Positions 44,642-55,084 of a stretch of DNA of 64,000 nt are shown one piece after another (positions within the stretch are counted from its first letter, which is position 1; the number at the start of each line of letters is the position of its first letter). Source of the stretch: Legionellaceae bacterium. Lineage in GTDB: Bacteria > Pseudomonadota > Gammaproteobacteria > Legionellales > Legionellaceae. Location: assembly GCA_018061965.1 (NCBI GenBank), contig JAGOTG010000001.1, positions 266,155 through 330,154 of the forward strand. Reading direction: 5' to 3'. The notes under the pieces were generated by a model. That model made no database searches, was not told the origin of the DNA, and was given only the letters and a program-made list of their open reading frames with translations. A program made the position numbers and the translations under genes.

Positions 44642-45310
44642 TTATTGATTAGGTAAATGTTGCTCTGCCAAACGTAATTGCTCCAAACTACCAATATCAA
44701 ACCATACCCCTTTATAGAGCTCTCCCGTCACGCCACTTGATTCGGCGATTTGCCTCATTAAGGGAGTGACAGAATAGCGGCCATGGAGAGCCTGTTTAAA
44801 GAAACTCGGGTGATAAACGGTAATGCCTGAAAAAATATAATCTTTGTGGGTGTTGTTTAAAAAATTCTCGGCAGATAATCCATAATCGCCAATGGTTCGG
44901 TAAATGGGTTTTTCAACCAAAATAGCATGCGCGAAACTATCCGTTGGCAATCTGAGCGTGCTCAGATCATAATCACAATAAATATCTCCATTCAGGGTGA
45001 TAAACGGTTCATTCCCCAATATAGGCAAAGCATTGACAATGCCTCCGCCAGTTTCTAAGCCGCCTGGTGGTTCGGGTGAAAAAATAATTTCTAAATTATG
45101 GGTGTTGGTATTTTTGATGTAGTGCTTTATTTGCCAACCTAAATAAGCGTGGTTGATGACAACCCGTTGAAATCCCGCTTGAGACAAATGCGCTAAATGA
45201 TGATCGAGGAGTGTCTGATTTCCTAAAGTAAATAGGGGTTTGGGGGTGCTGTCTGTCAAGGGTCGCAAACGCTCTCCACGTCCAGCTGCTAAGATCATCG
45301 CCGTTTTCAT
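44642..45310 (-). CDS. murU: N-acetylmuramate-1-phosphate uridylyltransferase MurU
   Basis: MurU turns MurNAc-1-phosphate and UTP into UDP-MurNAc in the cell-wall recycling bypass. The 222-residue protein begins with the nucleotidyltransferase motif MILAAGRGERLRPLTDSTPKPL. It keeps FITLNGDIYCDYDL, FSGITVYHP and GVWFDIGSLEQL. Start 45310 forms an ATGA overlap with amgK; the longer frame at 45331 is less likely. It is paired with amgK as in Pseudomonas, next to lptD. A general sugar-1-phosphate nucleotidyltransferase is the alternative, but the AmgK partner argues for MurU. Confidence 0.9.
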   Translation of the reverse strand: MKTAMILAAGRGERLRPLTDSTPKPLFTLGNQTLLDHHLAHLSQAGFQRVVINHAYLGWQIKHYIKNTNTHNLEIIFSPEPPGGLETGGGIVNALPILGNEPFITLNGDIYCDYDLSTLRLPTDSFAHAILVEKPIYRTIGDYGLSAENFLNNTHKDYIFSGITVYHPSFFKQALHGRYSVTPLMRQIAESSGVTGELYKGVWFDIGSLEQLRLAEQHLPNQ

Positions 45311-46314
45311 ACAACAGTACTCTGAAAACAAGGATCAACACGTTGTTTTAACCATTGGCTAAACGCTTGAAATTCTGGATGCCTATCAATGCAAGTGATG
45401 ACATATTGGTAGGTTCTCGGTAAATCGTTTAAATAGTTTGATTTGGCATCGCGCAAATGGAGACGACAAAAGGTACCTAGGATACGTAAATGACGTTGCA
45501 AACCACACCAATCGAAAGCGCGTTGAAATTCTGCAAAGGGAACCTGTTGAGCAAGGCTAGAGTGGTCATAAAAATATTGTACCCATTGATTCAATTCTTT
45601 GCTGGGTAGTTGAATGTAGCAATCTTTCAAAAGAGAAACCAAATCATAAGTGATTGGACCTAGCACGGCATCTTGAAAATCTATGATCCCCAATGTGTGA
45701 GAATCTGACTGCGAGGAGTTTAACAGCATGATATTTCGGGAGTGGTAATCTCGATGCACCAAAACTTGTGGTTGGTTTGAGATTTGCAGGGTGAGCATTT
45801 GAAAAGTGTTTTGTATAAGTTGATGCTCTTCTGTTTGTAAATTCAAGCCTAAATAGCGTTGCAAAAACCATTCGGAAAACAAGGTCAATTCTTGCAGCAT
45901 GAAAGCTTGATCGAATACTGGGAGTTGCATAGTTAATTGTGACTGATTCTGTTGCATTTGCATGAGGACTTGAATGGCGGATGGATACAGCGCTTGTGGG
46001 TCCTGTTGACCTAATGCCTCATAGAATAAAATATCTCCAAAATCTTCTAGTAGCGCAAAGCCCAAACTCTCGTCTAGTGCATGAATTTTGGGTGTTTTGA
46101 TACCCTGCTCTGCTAGCAAGCTGCGGACCTGGACAAATGGTGTCAATTTGATTTTATCTGGAGGTGTGTCCATGACAATTTGGGACGTGCCATTACGGAT
46201 TAGGCGGTAATAGCGCCTAAAACTAGCATCTCCGGCCAATGGGACGAGGGAAAAATCCGTTGAAGGGTAAATGGTTTTTAACCATTGATGCAGTGCGTTT
46301 TCACGAGTTTGCAT
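45307..46314 (-). CDS. amgK: N-acetylmuramate/N-acetylglucosamine anomeric kinase AmgK
   Basis: AmgK is an aminoglycoside-phosphotransferase-fold kinase that makes MurNAc-1-phosphate from recycled MurNAc. The 335-residue protein has LVPLAGDASFRRYYRL, the catalytic loop VHRDYHSRNIMLL and the metal motif IIDFQDAVLGPITYDLVSLLKD. It overlaps murU (ATGA). It is divergent from lptD, and the start codon region at 46312-46314 overlaps the longest possible lptD frame, a reason to start lptD further in. This salvage route gives intrinsic fosfomycin tolerance in Pseudomonas. Confidence 0.92.
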   Translation of the reverse strand: MQTRENALHQWLKTIYPSTDFSLVPLAGDASFRRYYRLIRNGTSQIVMDTPPDKIKLTPFVQVRSLLAEQGIKTPKIHALDESLGFALLEDFGDILFYEALGQQDPQALYPSAIQVLMQMQQNQSQLTMQLPVFDQAFMLQELTLFSEWFLQRYLGLNLQTEEHQLIQNTFQMLTLQISNQPQVLVHRDYHSRNIMLLNSSQSDSHTLGIIDFQDAVLGPITYDLVSLLKDCYIQLPSKELNQWVQYFYDHSSLAQQVPFAEFQRAFDWCGLQRHLRILGTFCRLHLRDAKSNYLNDLPRTYQYVITCIDRHPEFQAFSQWLKQRVDPCFQSTVV

Positions 46315-46354
46315 GGTATACTTCCTGCCTTTGGTTGCAAATGTTGGCGTTGTG

Positions 46355-48955
46355 GTGATTCAGACTAAGCGATATTATACGACAAGCTGCCGGGTGTTCC
46401 TAGGTGTAATGAGTATTGGGATTCTAGGACTGGCCTCGACTCAAGTGTATTCGCAAGATTCAGAATGGATTCAAGCTTGTGTTTGGGATAAGCGCTTACG
46501 TGATAAAGCCTTTGAAGATCAAGCAGAAGTTTGTTTGGGTTGGCAAACCAATTCGACGCGTTCTCTGTGTCGAGGATCTTATTCTCCTTTGCCATTGTAT
46601 CCTTTGTCAGATCCCAATGTTATCGAACTCAAAGCAGATGATGTGTCATTTCATCCCACTGGCCAATCTGATTTACAAGGCCATGTTCAAGTACAACAAA
46701 ACCAAAGTATGATTACAGCGCGGACTGCACAAGTGTTCCGTAATGCAAGGACTCATCAAATTGATCGGGTTGAACTGGATTCAAATGTGCATTTTATGGA
46801 GCCTGGGCGTTTGATGATTGCCAAGCATGCCACCTTGAATCCACAAGACAAATCAGGTTATATACAACAAGTACTGTATCGTTTTGAAACAAAACACGCT
46901 GCTGCAATACTCCCTGCGTGGGGAACGGCCGAATGGGTACGACGTTTTGCGAATAAAAACTATCACTTGCATGCAGTAACCTATACAACTTGTGCTCCGA
47001 GAGATAGGGCTTGGGATATTAAAGCCAAAGATATTCAATTAGATCATGCGAAGCAAACGGGTGTAGCGCATAATGCAATGCTACGTTTGGGAAAATTGCC
47101 AATTTTATATACGCCTTATTTAAGCTTTCCCACTAGTTCAGCCCGAAAATCGGGATTTTTAATGCCTTTTGGCGGTTATACGAATGTAAACGGGTTTGAT
47201 TTTGCCGCGCCGTATTATTTAAATTTGGCGCCGAATTATGATGCAACGGTGATTCCACACTATTATACCTTGCGCGGCTGGATGCTGGGCGGTACAACCC
47301 GGTTTTTAACGGAACGATCGTCAGGCATCGTTGGTGGATCGATCTTACCGAGCGATGATGCATTTAAATCGTTTATTGCCCAAAATGCAGGGCAGTTTCC
47401 CAGTTTGAAAGGAGCGAAGACGGATCGCTGGTCAGTCTTGGCCCGAGAATATCTGCATATTTTGCCTAATCTGAATTTAGATATCGATTTTCAACAAGTA
47501 TCAGATGATTATTATTTACAAGATTTTAGTACGAATTTAGCGATTTCAAGTGAAAACCAATTATTGCGTCGGGCTTCGTTGGTCTATACCTCAGATCATT
47601 GGTTGGTAGGCAGCTCTGTCCAATCCTATCAAACGCTCCATCCTATCAACCAATCCGCAGTTGGGAATATTTATGATCGATTACCTCAAGTGTTGGCAAA
47701 TGGTACTTATCACGATATGCCTCTGCATAGTGATTTGAATATATTAGGCCAATTCGATTACTTTCATTGGACCGGCTCAGATCACAGCATCCCACAAGGA
47801 ACGCGATATCATCTGAATCCTATTTTATCTATACCCAGAACCGCGCCATGGGGCTATTTTACTCCTAGCATAGAACTGGTTGAAAATAATTACGGGCTCA
47901 GCAGGAATGTGAATCCCTCTGGGATAGGTGCGTCGCAAACAGAATCATTTAATCGTATTCTACCCAGAGTTTATGTAGACAGTGGTTTAACTTTTGAGCG
48001 CGACAACGCGCACTTGTTTCACAATACTATGCGTCAAACTTTAGAGCCTAGATTGTACTATCTGAACGTGCCTTATCTCAATCAAAGTCAATTTCCAGCG
48101 TTTGATTCTGCGTATATGATTTTTAATACTGATCAATTATTTAGGACTAATCGATTTTCGGGATTTGACCGTATTTCTGATGCAAATCAGCTGGCTTATG
48201 CGGTGAGCACACGCTGGCTATCGCCGAATACAGGTCAAGAAAAAGCCAAATTCACTGTAGGGCAAATCCGTTATTTTTCCCCACGCAAAGTTCAGTTATG
48301 TTATAACCAAACTGGACAATGTACTGATGACCCCCTCATTTTAGGCTATACCTCTCCTACAGAAATATGGTCGCCTGTTGCCATGAATGGCGTGTATACA
48401 CTTAATTCCGCATGGTCTGCCAGTTCAGACTATGTATGGAATCCTGCTACGCATACCACCAATAATGCAAATGTGAATTTGCATTATCAACCTGACTCGG
48501 AGCGGATTTTAGGGTTGGGTTATAATTATTTGGCGAGCGGCAATCTCTTAACGGTGCCAGGCGCCATGCTGAATACTGCGAATTACCTGACCAGTGGGAA
48601 TGTGCTGGTGCCAGCAACCATGTTGAGTAATGCGGCGTTGAATCAAATTACGGGTTCCTATGCATGGCCCTTAACAGAAAACTGGAGTACGTTAGGGGTT
48701 TATAGCTACAATCTCTCAGAACAATATGACATGATGACTTTTTTTGGTGTGCAATATGATTCTTGTTGCTGGGCAGCAAGATTGATTGGTGGTCGGACTT
48801 TTAAAAGCTTGAGTCCTAGTTCACTTATACCGCAATATGATAATAATGTGTATTTTCAAATTCTATTAAAGGGATTGGGTTCGGTGGCTACAAGTAATCC
48901 GGAAAACACGATCCGATCTTATTTGCCCGGATACAGGAATTTGTTTCGGCATTAA
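46355..48955 (+). CDS. lptD: LPS-assembly protein LptD
   Basis: LptD is the outer-membrane beta barrel that, with LptE, inserts LPS in the outer leaflet. The protein has a signal peptide (hydrophobic stretch VFLGVMSIGILGLAS), an N-terminal OstA/beta-jellyroll domain (IELKADDVSFHPTG, LQGHVQVQQN) and a large barrel. The disulfide cysteines are visible: one near the N-terminus (EWIQACVW), one in TYTTCAPRDRAWD, and the C-terminal pair in YDSCCWAARLIGG. The start is uncertain: GTG 46355 (or 46352) gives a basic n-region before the signal. ATG 46409 has AGGTG upstream but a very short signal. The gene heads lptD-surA-pdxA-folA. Confidence 0.95.
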   Translation: MIQTKRYYTTSCRVFLGVMSIGILGLASTQVYSQDSEWIQACVWDKRLRDKAFEDQAEVCLGWQTNSTRSLCRGSYSPLPLYPLSDPNVIELKADDVSFHPTGQSDLQGHVQVQQNQSMITARTAQVFRNARTHQIDRVELDSNVHFMEPGRLMIAKHATLNPQDKSGYIQQVLYRFETKHAAAILPAWGTAEWVRRFANKNYHLHAVTYTTCAPRDRAWDIKAKDIQLDHAKQTGVAHNAMLRLGKLPILYTPYLSFPTSSARKSGFLMPFGGYTNVNGFDFAAPYYLNLAPNYDATVIPHYYTLRGWMLGGTTRFLTERSSGIVGGSILPSDDAFKSFIAQNAGQFPSLKGAKTDRWSVLAREYLHILPNLNLDIDFQQVSDDYYLQDFSTNLAISSENQLLRRASLVYTSDHWLVGSSVQSYQTLHPINQSAVGNIYDRLPQVLANGTYHDMPLHSDLNILGQFDYFHWTGSDHSIPQGTRYHLNPILSIPRTAPWGYFTPSIELVENNYGLSRNVNPSGIGASQTESFNRILPRVYVDSGLTFERDNAHLFHNTMRQTLEPRLYYLNVPYLNQSQFPAFDSAYMIFNTDQLFRTNRFSGFDRISDANQLAYAVSTRWLSPNTGQEKAKFTVGQIRYFSPRKVQLCYNQTGQCTDDPLILGYTSPTEIWSPVAMNGVYTLNSAWSASSDYVWNPATHTTNNANVNLHYQPDSERILGLGYNYLASGNLLTVPGAMLNTANYLTSGNVLVPATMLSNAALNQITGSYAWPLTENWSTLGVYSYNLSEQYDMMTFFGVQYDSCCWAARLIGGRTFKSLSPSSLIPQYDNNVYFQILLKGLGSVATSNPENTIRSYLPGYRNLFRH

Positions 48956-49018
48956 GTTTGTTGACATAGACAGAGCTCAGAATTTAGACTTGGGATTATT
49001 TTAAGAGGGGTGAATAGC

Positions 49019-50311
49019 ATGTGGTTGCTAGGTGGGTTTTGTGCAATATTGATTTGGTCAACGTTGGGGTTTGCTGCAGCGACAGAAGCTTTAGACAAAG
49101 TCGTAGCGGTGGTTAATGATAATGTCGTTACGCAACATGAACTAGACTCGCAAACGGAATTGATGCGTAAACAACTATTATCCAAGAAGATGCCAGTTCC
49201 ACCGGAAGAGGCATTACGGAAGCAAGTATTACAGCATTTGATTGATGTTGATCTACAGCTCCAACTTGCTAAAACCAATGACATTACCATAGATGCTACT
49301 GAGTTGGATGCAGCGATTGCCAAAATTGCTGAAGACAATCACTTAACCATGACACAGTTTCGAGAGGCCCTTCACCAAGAGGGTATGACTTGGGAAAGTT
49401 ACCGCGAGAGTTTGCAAAAAGAAATGATTATTGGGCGCTTGCAGCAACGTATTGTAGGGCATGAGGTTGATGTTACACAGCAACAAGTCGATGATTATGT
49501 GAAGAATGAGCTGGCAAATGATAAATCAAGATCATTGTTTCATGTGCAAAATATTGTGATCCCTCTTCCAGAAGCGCCCAGTACTCAGCAAATTATGCTT
49601 GCGAAATCTAAGGCACAGCAATTGCTTGCAAAACTGAAAAATGGGGATGATTTCAATTTGATGGCTGTTGCAGAATCCAGTGATGAATATGCTTTGGAGG
49701 GAGGCGATTTGGGGGAGCGACATTTAGCAGAGTTACCTGCTGTGTTTGAAAAGGTTGTTCAGACCATGAAAGTTGGGGAAGTTGCAGGGCCTATTCGTAC
49801 GGGAAATGGCTTTCAATTAATCAAATTAGTGCAACTGAAAGAAAATGAAGAACAACATCGAGTCACCAAAATGCATGTCCGACATATCTTACTAAAACAA
49901 GATGTGAATATGACGAATGATGAAGCGATAAAGCAAGCTAATAATTTGTATGAGCAACTTAAGTCGGGTAAGGATTTTGCTAGTATGGCTAAAATGTATT
50001 CGTTGGACTCCAGATCGGCAGCCAATGGCGGAGATTTGGGTTGGGTGGTCGCAGATGAATTGGTGAAGCCTTTTAGCGAAGCAATAGCTGCATTGCCTCT
50101 GCATACGATCAGCAAACCAGTAAAAACGCCTTTTGGGTGGCATTTGATTGAGGTATTAGAGCGTAAAGAAGTAGACGACTCTGAAGCGTTCAAACGCCAA
50201 CAAGTCCGGGTGTTTTTACAGCAACGTAAATTTAATGAAGTTGTGCAAAATTGGAAACAACAAATGCATGCGCAATCGTTTGTAAATATTCTTGAAAAGA
50301 ATTTGGCATGA
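49019..50311 (+). CDS. surA: Periplasmic chaperone/peptidyl-prolyl isomerase SurA
   Basis: SurA escorts unfolded outer-membrane proteins, including LptD, across the periplasm. The 430-residue protein has a signal peptide (MWLLGGFCAILIWSTLGFAA). The SurA N domain (LDKVVAVVNDNVVTQHELDSQ) and two parvulin domains (HVQNIVIPLPE..., MHVRHILLKQD...) follow. The second parvulin carries SRSAANGGDLGWV. Start ATG 49019 has AAGAGGGG eight bases upstream; GTG 49010 is less likely. It follows lptD by 63 bases and overlaps pdxA by four. Confidence 0.97.
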   Translation: MWLLGGFCAILIWSTLGFAAATEALDKVVAVVNDNVVTQHELDSQTELMRKQLLSKKMPVPPEEALRKQVLQHLIDVDLQLQLAKTNDITIDATELDAAIAKIAEDNHLTMTQFREALHQEGMTWESYRESLQKEMIIGRLQQRIVGHEVDVTQQQVDDYVKNELANDKSRSLFHVQNIVIPLPEAPSTQQIMLAKSKAQQLLAKLKNGDDFNLMAVAESSDEYALEGGDLGERHLAELPAVFEKVVQTMKVGEVAGPIRTGNGFQLIKLVQLKENEEQHRVTKMHVRHILLKQDVNMTNDEAIKQANNLYEQLKSGKDFASMAKMYSLDSRSAANGGDLGWVVADELVKPFSEAIAALPLHTISKPVKTPFGWHLIEVLERKEVDDSEAFKRQQVRVFLQQRKFNEVVQNWKQQMHAQSFVNILEKNLA

Positions 50312-51276
50312 AACCTATTTTAGTCACATCGGGTGAACCTGCTGGGATTGGTCCCGATTTGTGTTTAGATTTGTGGGAGCTTGCTTTGCCAGTTGTAGTT
50401 TTGGGCGACCCGGATGTGCTGCGCGCGCGCGCAGACCTACTCGGAAAATCTCTGAAGTTTGATGACTATCATTTTGATATGCCTTATCAATATCGTCCCA
50501 ACCACTTGTCCGTATGGCCGATTCGTTGTCCAATCACAGTAAATCCTGGGAACCTCAATCCTGATTCATCTCGTTATGTGCTAGATATGCTGGCTTGTGC
50601 AGCTCGGGCCTGCATAGAAGGAAAAGCTGCGGCGTTGGTGACTGCACCGGTGCATAAAGCTATTATCAATCAAGCCGGCATTCCTTTCACAGGGCATACG
50701 GAATTTTTTGCAAATTTGGCCGGGTGTCAAACAGTGATGCTGTTGGCCAGTGAGGCGCTGCGTGTGTCATTGGTAACGACGCATTTGCCTTTACGTGCGG
50801 TAGCCTCCGCTATCACAGCAGAGCGATTGCAGACGCATTTACAAATTTTATATAACAGTTTACAACGTGATTTTGGGATTGCAGAGCCTAAGCTCAAAAT
50901 ATTGGGGCTAAATCCGCATGCTGGAGAAGACGGGTACCTTGGCCAAGAAGAACTGACTGTAATTCGTCCGGTGATTGCCGAGTGGCAACAACGAGGGGTG
51001 GCAGTACAAGGTCCTTACTCAGCAGACACCGCTTTTTTGGAAACAGAGGATTGTGATGCCTTTGTAGCGATGTATCATGATCAGGGATTACCTGTATTAA
51101 AATTTGCAAGCTTTGGTCACGCAGTGAATATCACGTGTGGGTTGCCGTTTATACGAACATCTGTGGACCATGGAACTGCTTTATCATTAGCAGGCACTGG
51201 ACAAGCCTCCTCTCAGTCTTTGCAGGCAGCAGTGAGATTGGCCGCAAAGATGGTACAAAACCATGCACAACATTAG
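50308..51276 (+). CDS. pdxA: 4-hydroxythreonine-4-phosphate dehydrogenase
   Basis: PdxA acts in pyridoxal phosphate synthesis. The 322-residue protein keeps the start TSGEPAGIGPDL, the metal ligands in VTAPVHKAIINQAGIPFTGHTEF (first His), GLNPHAGEDGYLGQEE, and AMYHDQGLPVLK with NITCGLPFIRTSVDHGTA. It overlaps surA by four bases (ATGA) and folA by 14. In most relatives rsmA (ksgA) follows; it is missing here. Cofactor NAD-binding is inferred from the family. Confidence 0.97.
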   Translation: MKPILVTSGEPAGIGPDLCLDLWELALPVVVLGDPDVLRARADLLGKSLKFDDYHFDMPYQYRPNHLSVWPIRCPITVNPGNLNPDSSRYVLDMLACAARACIEGKAAALVTAPVHKAIINQAGIPFTGHTEFFANLAGCQTVMLLASEALRVSLVTTHLPLRAVASAITAERLQTHLQILYNSLQRDFGIAEPKLKILGLNPHAGEDGYLGQEELTVIRPVIAEWQQRGVAVQGPYSADTAFLETEDCDAFVAMYHDQGLPVLKFASFGHAVNITCGLPFIRTSVDHGTALSLAGTGQASSQSLQAAVRLAAKMVQNHAQH

Positions 51277-51757
51277 TTTGGTAGTCGCAGTCGATCAACA
51301 GATGGGGATTGGCAGGGGGCAACAACTGCTGTGTCATCTTCCAGAGGATTTGGCTTTTTTTAAACAACAAACCATTGGCAAACCCATGATTATGGGCCGA
51401 CGCACCTATCAGTCTATTGGTCGTCCCTTACCTGGACGTCGTTCAATTGTTCTATCGAGGAATAGCTTAGCTATCCCTGGCGTTGAAATGGCACACACTA
51501 TGGAACAAGCTTTGGAATCATGCTCAACGGCACCGGAAGTAATGGTGATTGGGGGAAGTTCTGTGTATGCACAATTTCTACCCATGGCTGAGCGTATCTA
51601 TATGACCCTGATTCACCACAGTTTTGCAGCAGATGTTTTTTTTCCCGATTTTGATGCAAAATTATGGAAGGTCACGATATTGAAAGAATTTGCGTCAGAT
51701 GAAAAAAATAAATACGATTTGACCTTTATGTGTTATGAGAAAATCGCTACTGTCTAA
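51263..51757 (+). CDS. folA: Dihydrofolate reductase
   Basis: FolA reduces dihydrofolate to tetrahydrofolate, needed for the formyl donor used by Fmt as well as for thymidylate. The 164-residue protein begins ISLVVAVDQQMGIGRGQQL. It has LPEDLAFFKQQT (acidic active-site residue), IMGRRTYQSIGRPLPGR and VIGGSSVYAQFL. It starts inside pdxA (14-base overlap). It is the last gene of the lptD operon; folA often lies near lptD-pdxA-rsmA-apaGH, but here the genes between are absent. Confidence 0.97.
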   Translation: MHNISLVVAVDQQMGIGRGQQLLCHLPEDLAFFKQQTIGKPMIMGRRTYQSIGRPLPGRRSIVLSRNSLAIPGVEMAHTMEQALESCSTAPEVMVIGGSSVYAQFLPMAERIYMTLIHHSFAADVFFPDFDAKLWKVTILKEFASDEKNKYDLTFMCYEKIATV

Positions 51758-51866
51758 AGAATGAACATGAAGGGGTGGTTTGTGCATTATTTCGCGAGTA
51801 TGGCAAAATAAGTTCCATTTTTAGGTTGGGGCTAAGATGTTTTACACAAGTACGGCAGTCAAACTC

Positions 51867-51895
51867 TTGACAACACCTCGCGGACTATATAAAAT
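51867..51895 (+). promoter_or_regulatory. Promoter of the str operon
   Basis: TTGACA (51867-51872), 17 bases, then TAAAAT (51890-51895) within an AT-rich stretch. It is the best promoter in the 242-base space between folA and rpsL and should drive rpsL-rpsG-fusA-tuf and probably the S10 genes beyond. The ~95-base leader could hold control by S7, but no clear structure was made out. Confidence 0.7.
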
Positions 51896-51999
51896 TCGCC
51901 CTCTTTATACGTAAGTTCTTTGTATGTGAGAGATCGGCTTTGCCTGTTTTTTATACAAAGCCAAATAAATAAACCTGTAAAACTTGGAGTTAATGCGAG

Positions 52000-52380
52000 A
52001 TGGCTACCATCAATCAGCTTGTGCGAAAACCGCGAGTTCATACAAAAAGAAAAAGTAATGTTCCAGCTCTGGAGTCATGTCCACAGCGACGTGGTGTTTG
52101 CACGCGGGTATATACAACTACTCCTAAAAAGCCTAACTCAGCAATGCGAAAAGTTGCGCGGGTACGTTTGACAAACGGCTTTGAAGTGTCATCATACATC
52201 GGCGGTGAAGGCCACAATTTGCAAGAGCATTCTGTCGTACTAATTCGTGGCGGCCGGGTAAAGGATTTGCCAGGGGTGCGTTATCACACAGTCCGCGGTA
52301 GCTTAGATACCTCGGGTGTGAATGATCGTAAGCAGGGTCGCTCAAAGTATGGTACTAAACGACCTAAAGACAAGAAATAA
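52000..52380 (+). CDS. rpsL: 30S ribosomal protein S12
   Basis: S12 sits at the decoding centre. The 126-residue protein begins [13 protein letters not shown] and keeps the streptomycin-related sites in [18 protein letters not shown] (K42/K43 region) and [13 protein letters not shown] (K87 region). All are wild-type-like, so streptomycin resistance is not expected from this gene. GGAGTTAATGCGAG precedes the start. First gene of the str operon. Confidence 0.98.
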   Translation: MATINQLVRKPRVHTKRKSNVPALESCPQRRGVCTRVYTTTPKKPNSAMRKVARVRLTNGFEVSSYIGGEGHNLQEHSVVLIRGGRVKDLPGVRYHTVRGSLDTSGVNDRKQGRSKYGTKRPKDKK

Positions 52381-52400
52381 CCTGAACTTAGGAATGAGCT

Positions 52401-52931
52401 ATGCCAAGAAGAAGAGAAGTACCGAAACGCGAAATATTGCCAGATCCTAAACATCATAGTGAACTGTTAGCAAAATTCATCAACGTATTGATGGTAGATG
52501 GTAAAAAATCTATTGCTGAAAAAGTGACATATGGTGCTTTGGAGCATTTGCAAGATAAACTGCGTAAAGCTAAAAAGGAAAGTGAAGACGGCGAAGGTGG
52601 TTCGGATGCAGGTGGAAAACTGGCGTCTGTGCTGCAATATTTTGAGCAAGCACTCGATAATGTGCGGCCTACTGTAGAAGTGCGTTCGCGGCGTGTTGGT
52701 GGTGCAACCTACCAGGTTCCAATTGAAGTAAGGTTGGATCGTAGTATTGCACTCGGTATGCGCTGGATAGTGCAATCTGCCAGACTCCGTGGGGAGAAAG
52801 GTATGATGTTGCGTTTGGCTGGCGAATTAATCGATGCTGCGCAAAACAAAGGCGCAGCTGTAAAGAAGCGAGAAGAAGTGCACCGTATGGCAAAAGCAAA
52901 TGCACCATTCGCGCATTTAAGATTCCATTAG
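52401..52931 (+). CDS. rpsG: 30S ribosomal protein S7 with internal insertion
   Basis: S7 starts 30S head assembly. The 176-residue protein keeps [52 protein letters not shown] and [20 protein letters not shown]. Compared with E. coli there are about 19 extra residues at positions 56-75 (charged, then Gly/Ser-rich: [13 protein letters not shown]), while the long E. coli K-12 C-terminal tail is missing. Second gene of rpsL-rpsG-fusA-tuf. Confidence 0.97.
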   Translation: MPRRREVPKREILPDPKHHSELLAKFINVLMVDGKKSIAEKVTYGALEHLQDKLRKAKKESEDGEGGSDAGGKLASVLQYFEQALDNVRPTVEVRSRRVGGATYQVPIEVRLDRSIALGMRWIVQSARLRGEKGMMLRLAGELIDAAQNKGAAVKKREEVHRMAKANAPFAHLRFH

Positions 52932-52956
52932 CCTTTAGACTAGAGAGGATAGCCCC

Positions 52957-55050
52957 GTGTCAGTTACTCCATTAGAACTATACCGAAATATTGGTATTGC
53001 AGCGCACGTAGATGCCGGTAAAACCACTACAACCGAACGTGTTTTATTCTACACAGGTACCTCCCATAAAATTGGTGAAGTGCACGACGGTGCTGCAACA
53101 ATGGACTGGATGGTTCAAGAGCAAGAACGCGGGATTACTATCACTTCTGCTGCGACTACCTGTTACTGGTCAGGCATGGATAAGCAATTTCAAAGGCATC
53201 GAGTTAATATCATCGACACCCCTGGACACGTAGACTTCATGATTGAAGTTGAACGTTCTTTACGGGTCTTGGACGGTGCTGTGGTGGTGTTCGACTCGGT
53301 ATCTGGTGTTGAGCCACAGTCAGAAACGGTATGGCGTCAAGCAAACAAATATGGCGTGCCGCGCATTGTTTTTGTAAACAAAATGGACCGTATGGGCGCA
53401 AATTTCTTGCGTGTAGTAGACCAAATCAAAAAGCGACTTGGCTCAGAGCCAGTTGTAGTTCAACTGCCAATCGGCGCCGAAGAAAAGTTCGTCGGCGTAA
53501 TTGACTTGATAAAAATGAAAGGTATTGAATGGGATGAAGAAAGCAAAGGCATGAGCTTTCAATATCATGATATTCCCGAAGCTATGCTTGCCGATTGTGA
53601 AGAGTGGCGCGCTAAGATAGTTGAAGCTGCCGCAGAAACTTCAGAAGACTTAATGAACAAGTATTTAGAAGGTATAGAACTCACTGAAGAAGAAATCAAA
53701 GTCTCATTAAGACAACGCACTATTAATAATGAAATTGTCCCTGTTTTTTGTGGGTCAGCTTTTAAAAACAAAGGCGTTCAAGCAGTGCTGGATGGTGTGG
53801 TGGATTATTTGCCTTCTCCAATAGATATTCCTCCAGTGAAAGGTGTTGATGAAGATGGTGAGCCGGATCAGCGTATTACTGCTAATGATGCGCCATTTTC
53901 TGCGCTGGCATTCAAAATTGCCACAGATCCATTTGTTGGAACACTCACTTATTTTAGAGTGTATTCAGGTACATTGAAATGCGGCGATACTGTATACAAC
54001 GCAGTAAAAGGAAAAAAAGAAAGAATTGGACGCTTGTTGCAAATGCACGCCAACTCACGAGAAGAAATTAAAGAAGTGCACGCAGGCGATATCGCTGCAG
54101 CGGTTGGGTTGAAAACAATGACAACCGGTGACACGCTGTGTGATTTGAATAAAGTTATTATCTTGGAACGTATGGATTTTCCTGAGCCGGTGATTGCCGT
54201 TGCAGTAGAACCAAAAACCAAAGCAGACCAAGAAAAAATGGGGATAGCATTGGGGAAATTGGCCCAAGAAGATCCTTCATTCAGAGTACACACAGATGAA
54301 GAGTCAGGTCAGACGATTATTGCAGGAATGGGTGAATTGCATTTGGAAATCATCGTAGACCGAATGAAGCGCGAATTTTTGGTTGAAGCCAATGTCGGAA
54401 AACCCCAGGTTGCATACCGCGAGTCGCTGCAACAAGCCGTTGAACAAGAAGGCAAGTTTGTTCGGCAGTCAGGCGGGAGGGGCCAGTATGGTCACGTTTG
54501 GCTTAAAATTGAACCGCAAGAACGTGGCAAAGGGTATGAGTTTGTCAATGCAATTGTTGGTGGTGTGATTCCAAAAGAATATATTCCTGCTGTTGACAAG
54601 GGTGTTCAAGAACAACTCCAGAATGGTGTTATAGCTGGCTACCCTGTTGTAGACGTAAAAGTAACGCTGTTTGATGGGTCATTCCACGAAGTGGATTCTA
54701 GTGAAATGGCATTTAAGATTGCAGGCTCACAATGCTTTAAACAAGGTGCATTGAAAGCGAAGCCAGTGCTGCTTGAACCCATCATGCAAGTTGAAGTAGT
54801 CACTCCTGAAGATTATATGGGTGATGTTATGGGTGATCTCAGCAGACGACGCGGAATATTGCAAGGAATGGAAGATACCCCAGCTGGACGTGCGATTCGT
54901 GCGGAGGTGCCGCTTTCAGAAATGTTTGGGTATTCCACTGATCTTCGTTCTGCAACACAAGGTCGTGCGACATATACTATGGAGTTTACAAAGTACTCAG
55001 TGGCTCCAGCAAATATTACAGACGAGATTATTAATAAGCGGGCGAAATAA
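52957..55050 (+). CDS. fusA: Elongation factor G
   Basis: EF-G drives tRNA-mRNA translocation and, with RRF, ribosome recycling. The 697-residue protein has [56 protein letters not shown] and [10 protein letters not shown], with domains II-V following. The start is GTG 52957, with AGAGAGGAT upstream. The GTPase domain carries no unusual insertion. It lies between rpsG and tuf. Confidence 0.98.
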   Translation: MSVTPLELYRNIGIAAHVDAGKTTTTERVLFYTGTSHKIGEVHDGAATMDWMVQEQERGITITSAATTCYWSGMDKQFQRHRVNIIDTPGHVDFMIEVERSLRVLDGAVVVFDSVSGVEPQSETVWRQANKYGVPRIVFVNKMDRMGANFLRVVDQIKKRLGSEPVVVQLPIGAEEKFVGVIDLIKMKGIEWDEESKGMSFQYHDIPEAMLADCEEWRAKIVEAAAETSEDLMNKYLEGIELTEEEIKVSLRQRTINNEIVPVFCGSAFKNKGVQAVLDGVVDYLPSPIDIPPVKGVDEDGEPDQRITANDAPFSALAFKIATDPFVGTLTYFRVYSGTLKCGDTVYNAVKGKKERIGRLLQMHANSREEIKEVHAGDIAAAVGLKTMTTGDTLCDLNKVIILERMDFPEPVIAVAVEPKTKADQEKMGIALGKLAQEDPSFRVHTDEESGQTIIAGMGELHLEIIVDRMKREFLVEANVGKPQVAYRESLQQAVEQEGKFVRQSGGRGQYGHVWLKIEPQERGKGYEFVNAIVGGVIPKEYIPAVDKGVQEQLQNGVIAGYPVVDVKVTLFDGSFHEVDSSEMAFKIAGSQCFKQGALKAKPVLLEPIMQVEVVTPEDYMGDVMGDLSRRRGILQGMEDTPAGRAIRAEVPLSEMFGYSTDLRSATQGRATYTMEFTKYSVAPANITDEIINKRAK

Positions 55051-55084
55051 TATTCAACAATTTATAAGGTAACGAGGTAGAGTC

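Noticed and set aside
46313..46354. lptD start at ATG 46313
   Set aside because: That ATG overlaps the divergent amgK start codon and lacks a ribosome binding site; a later GTG gives a normal signal peptide.
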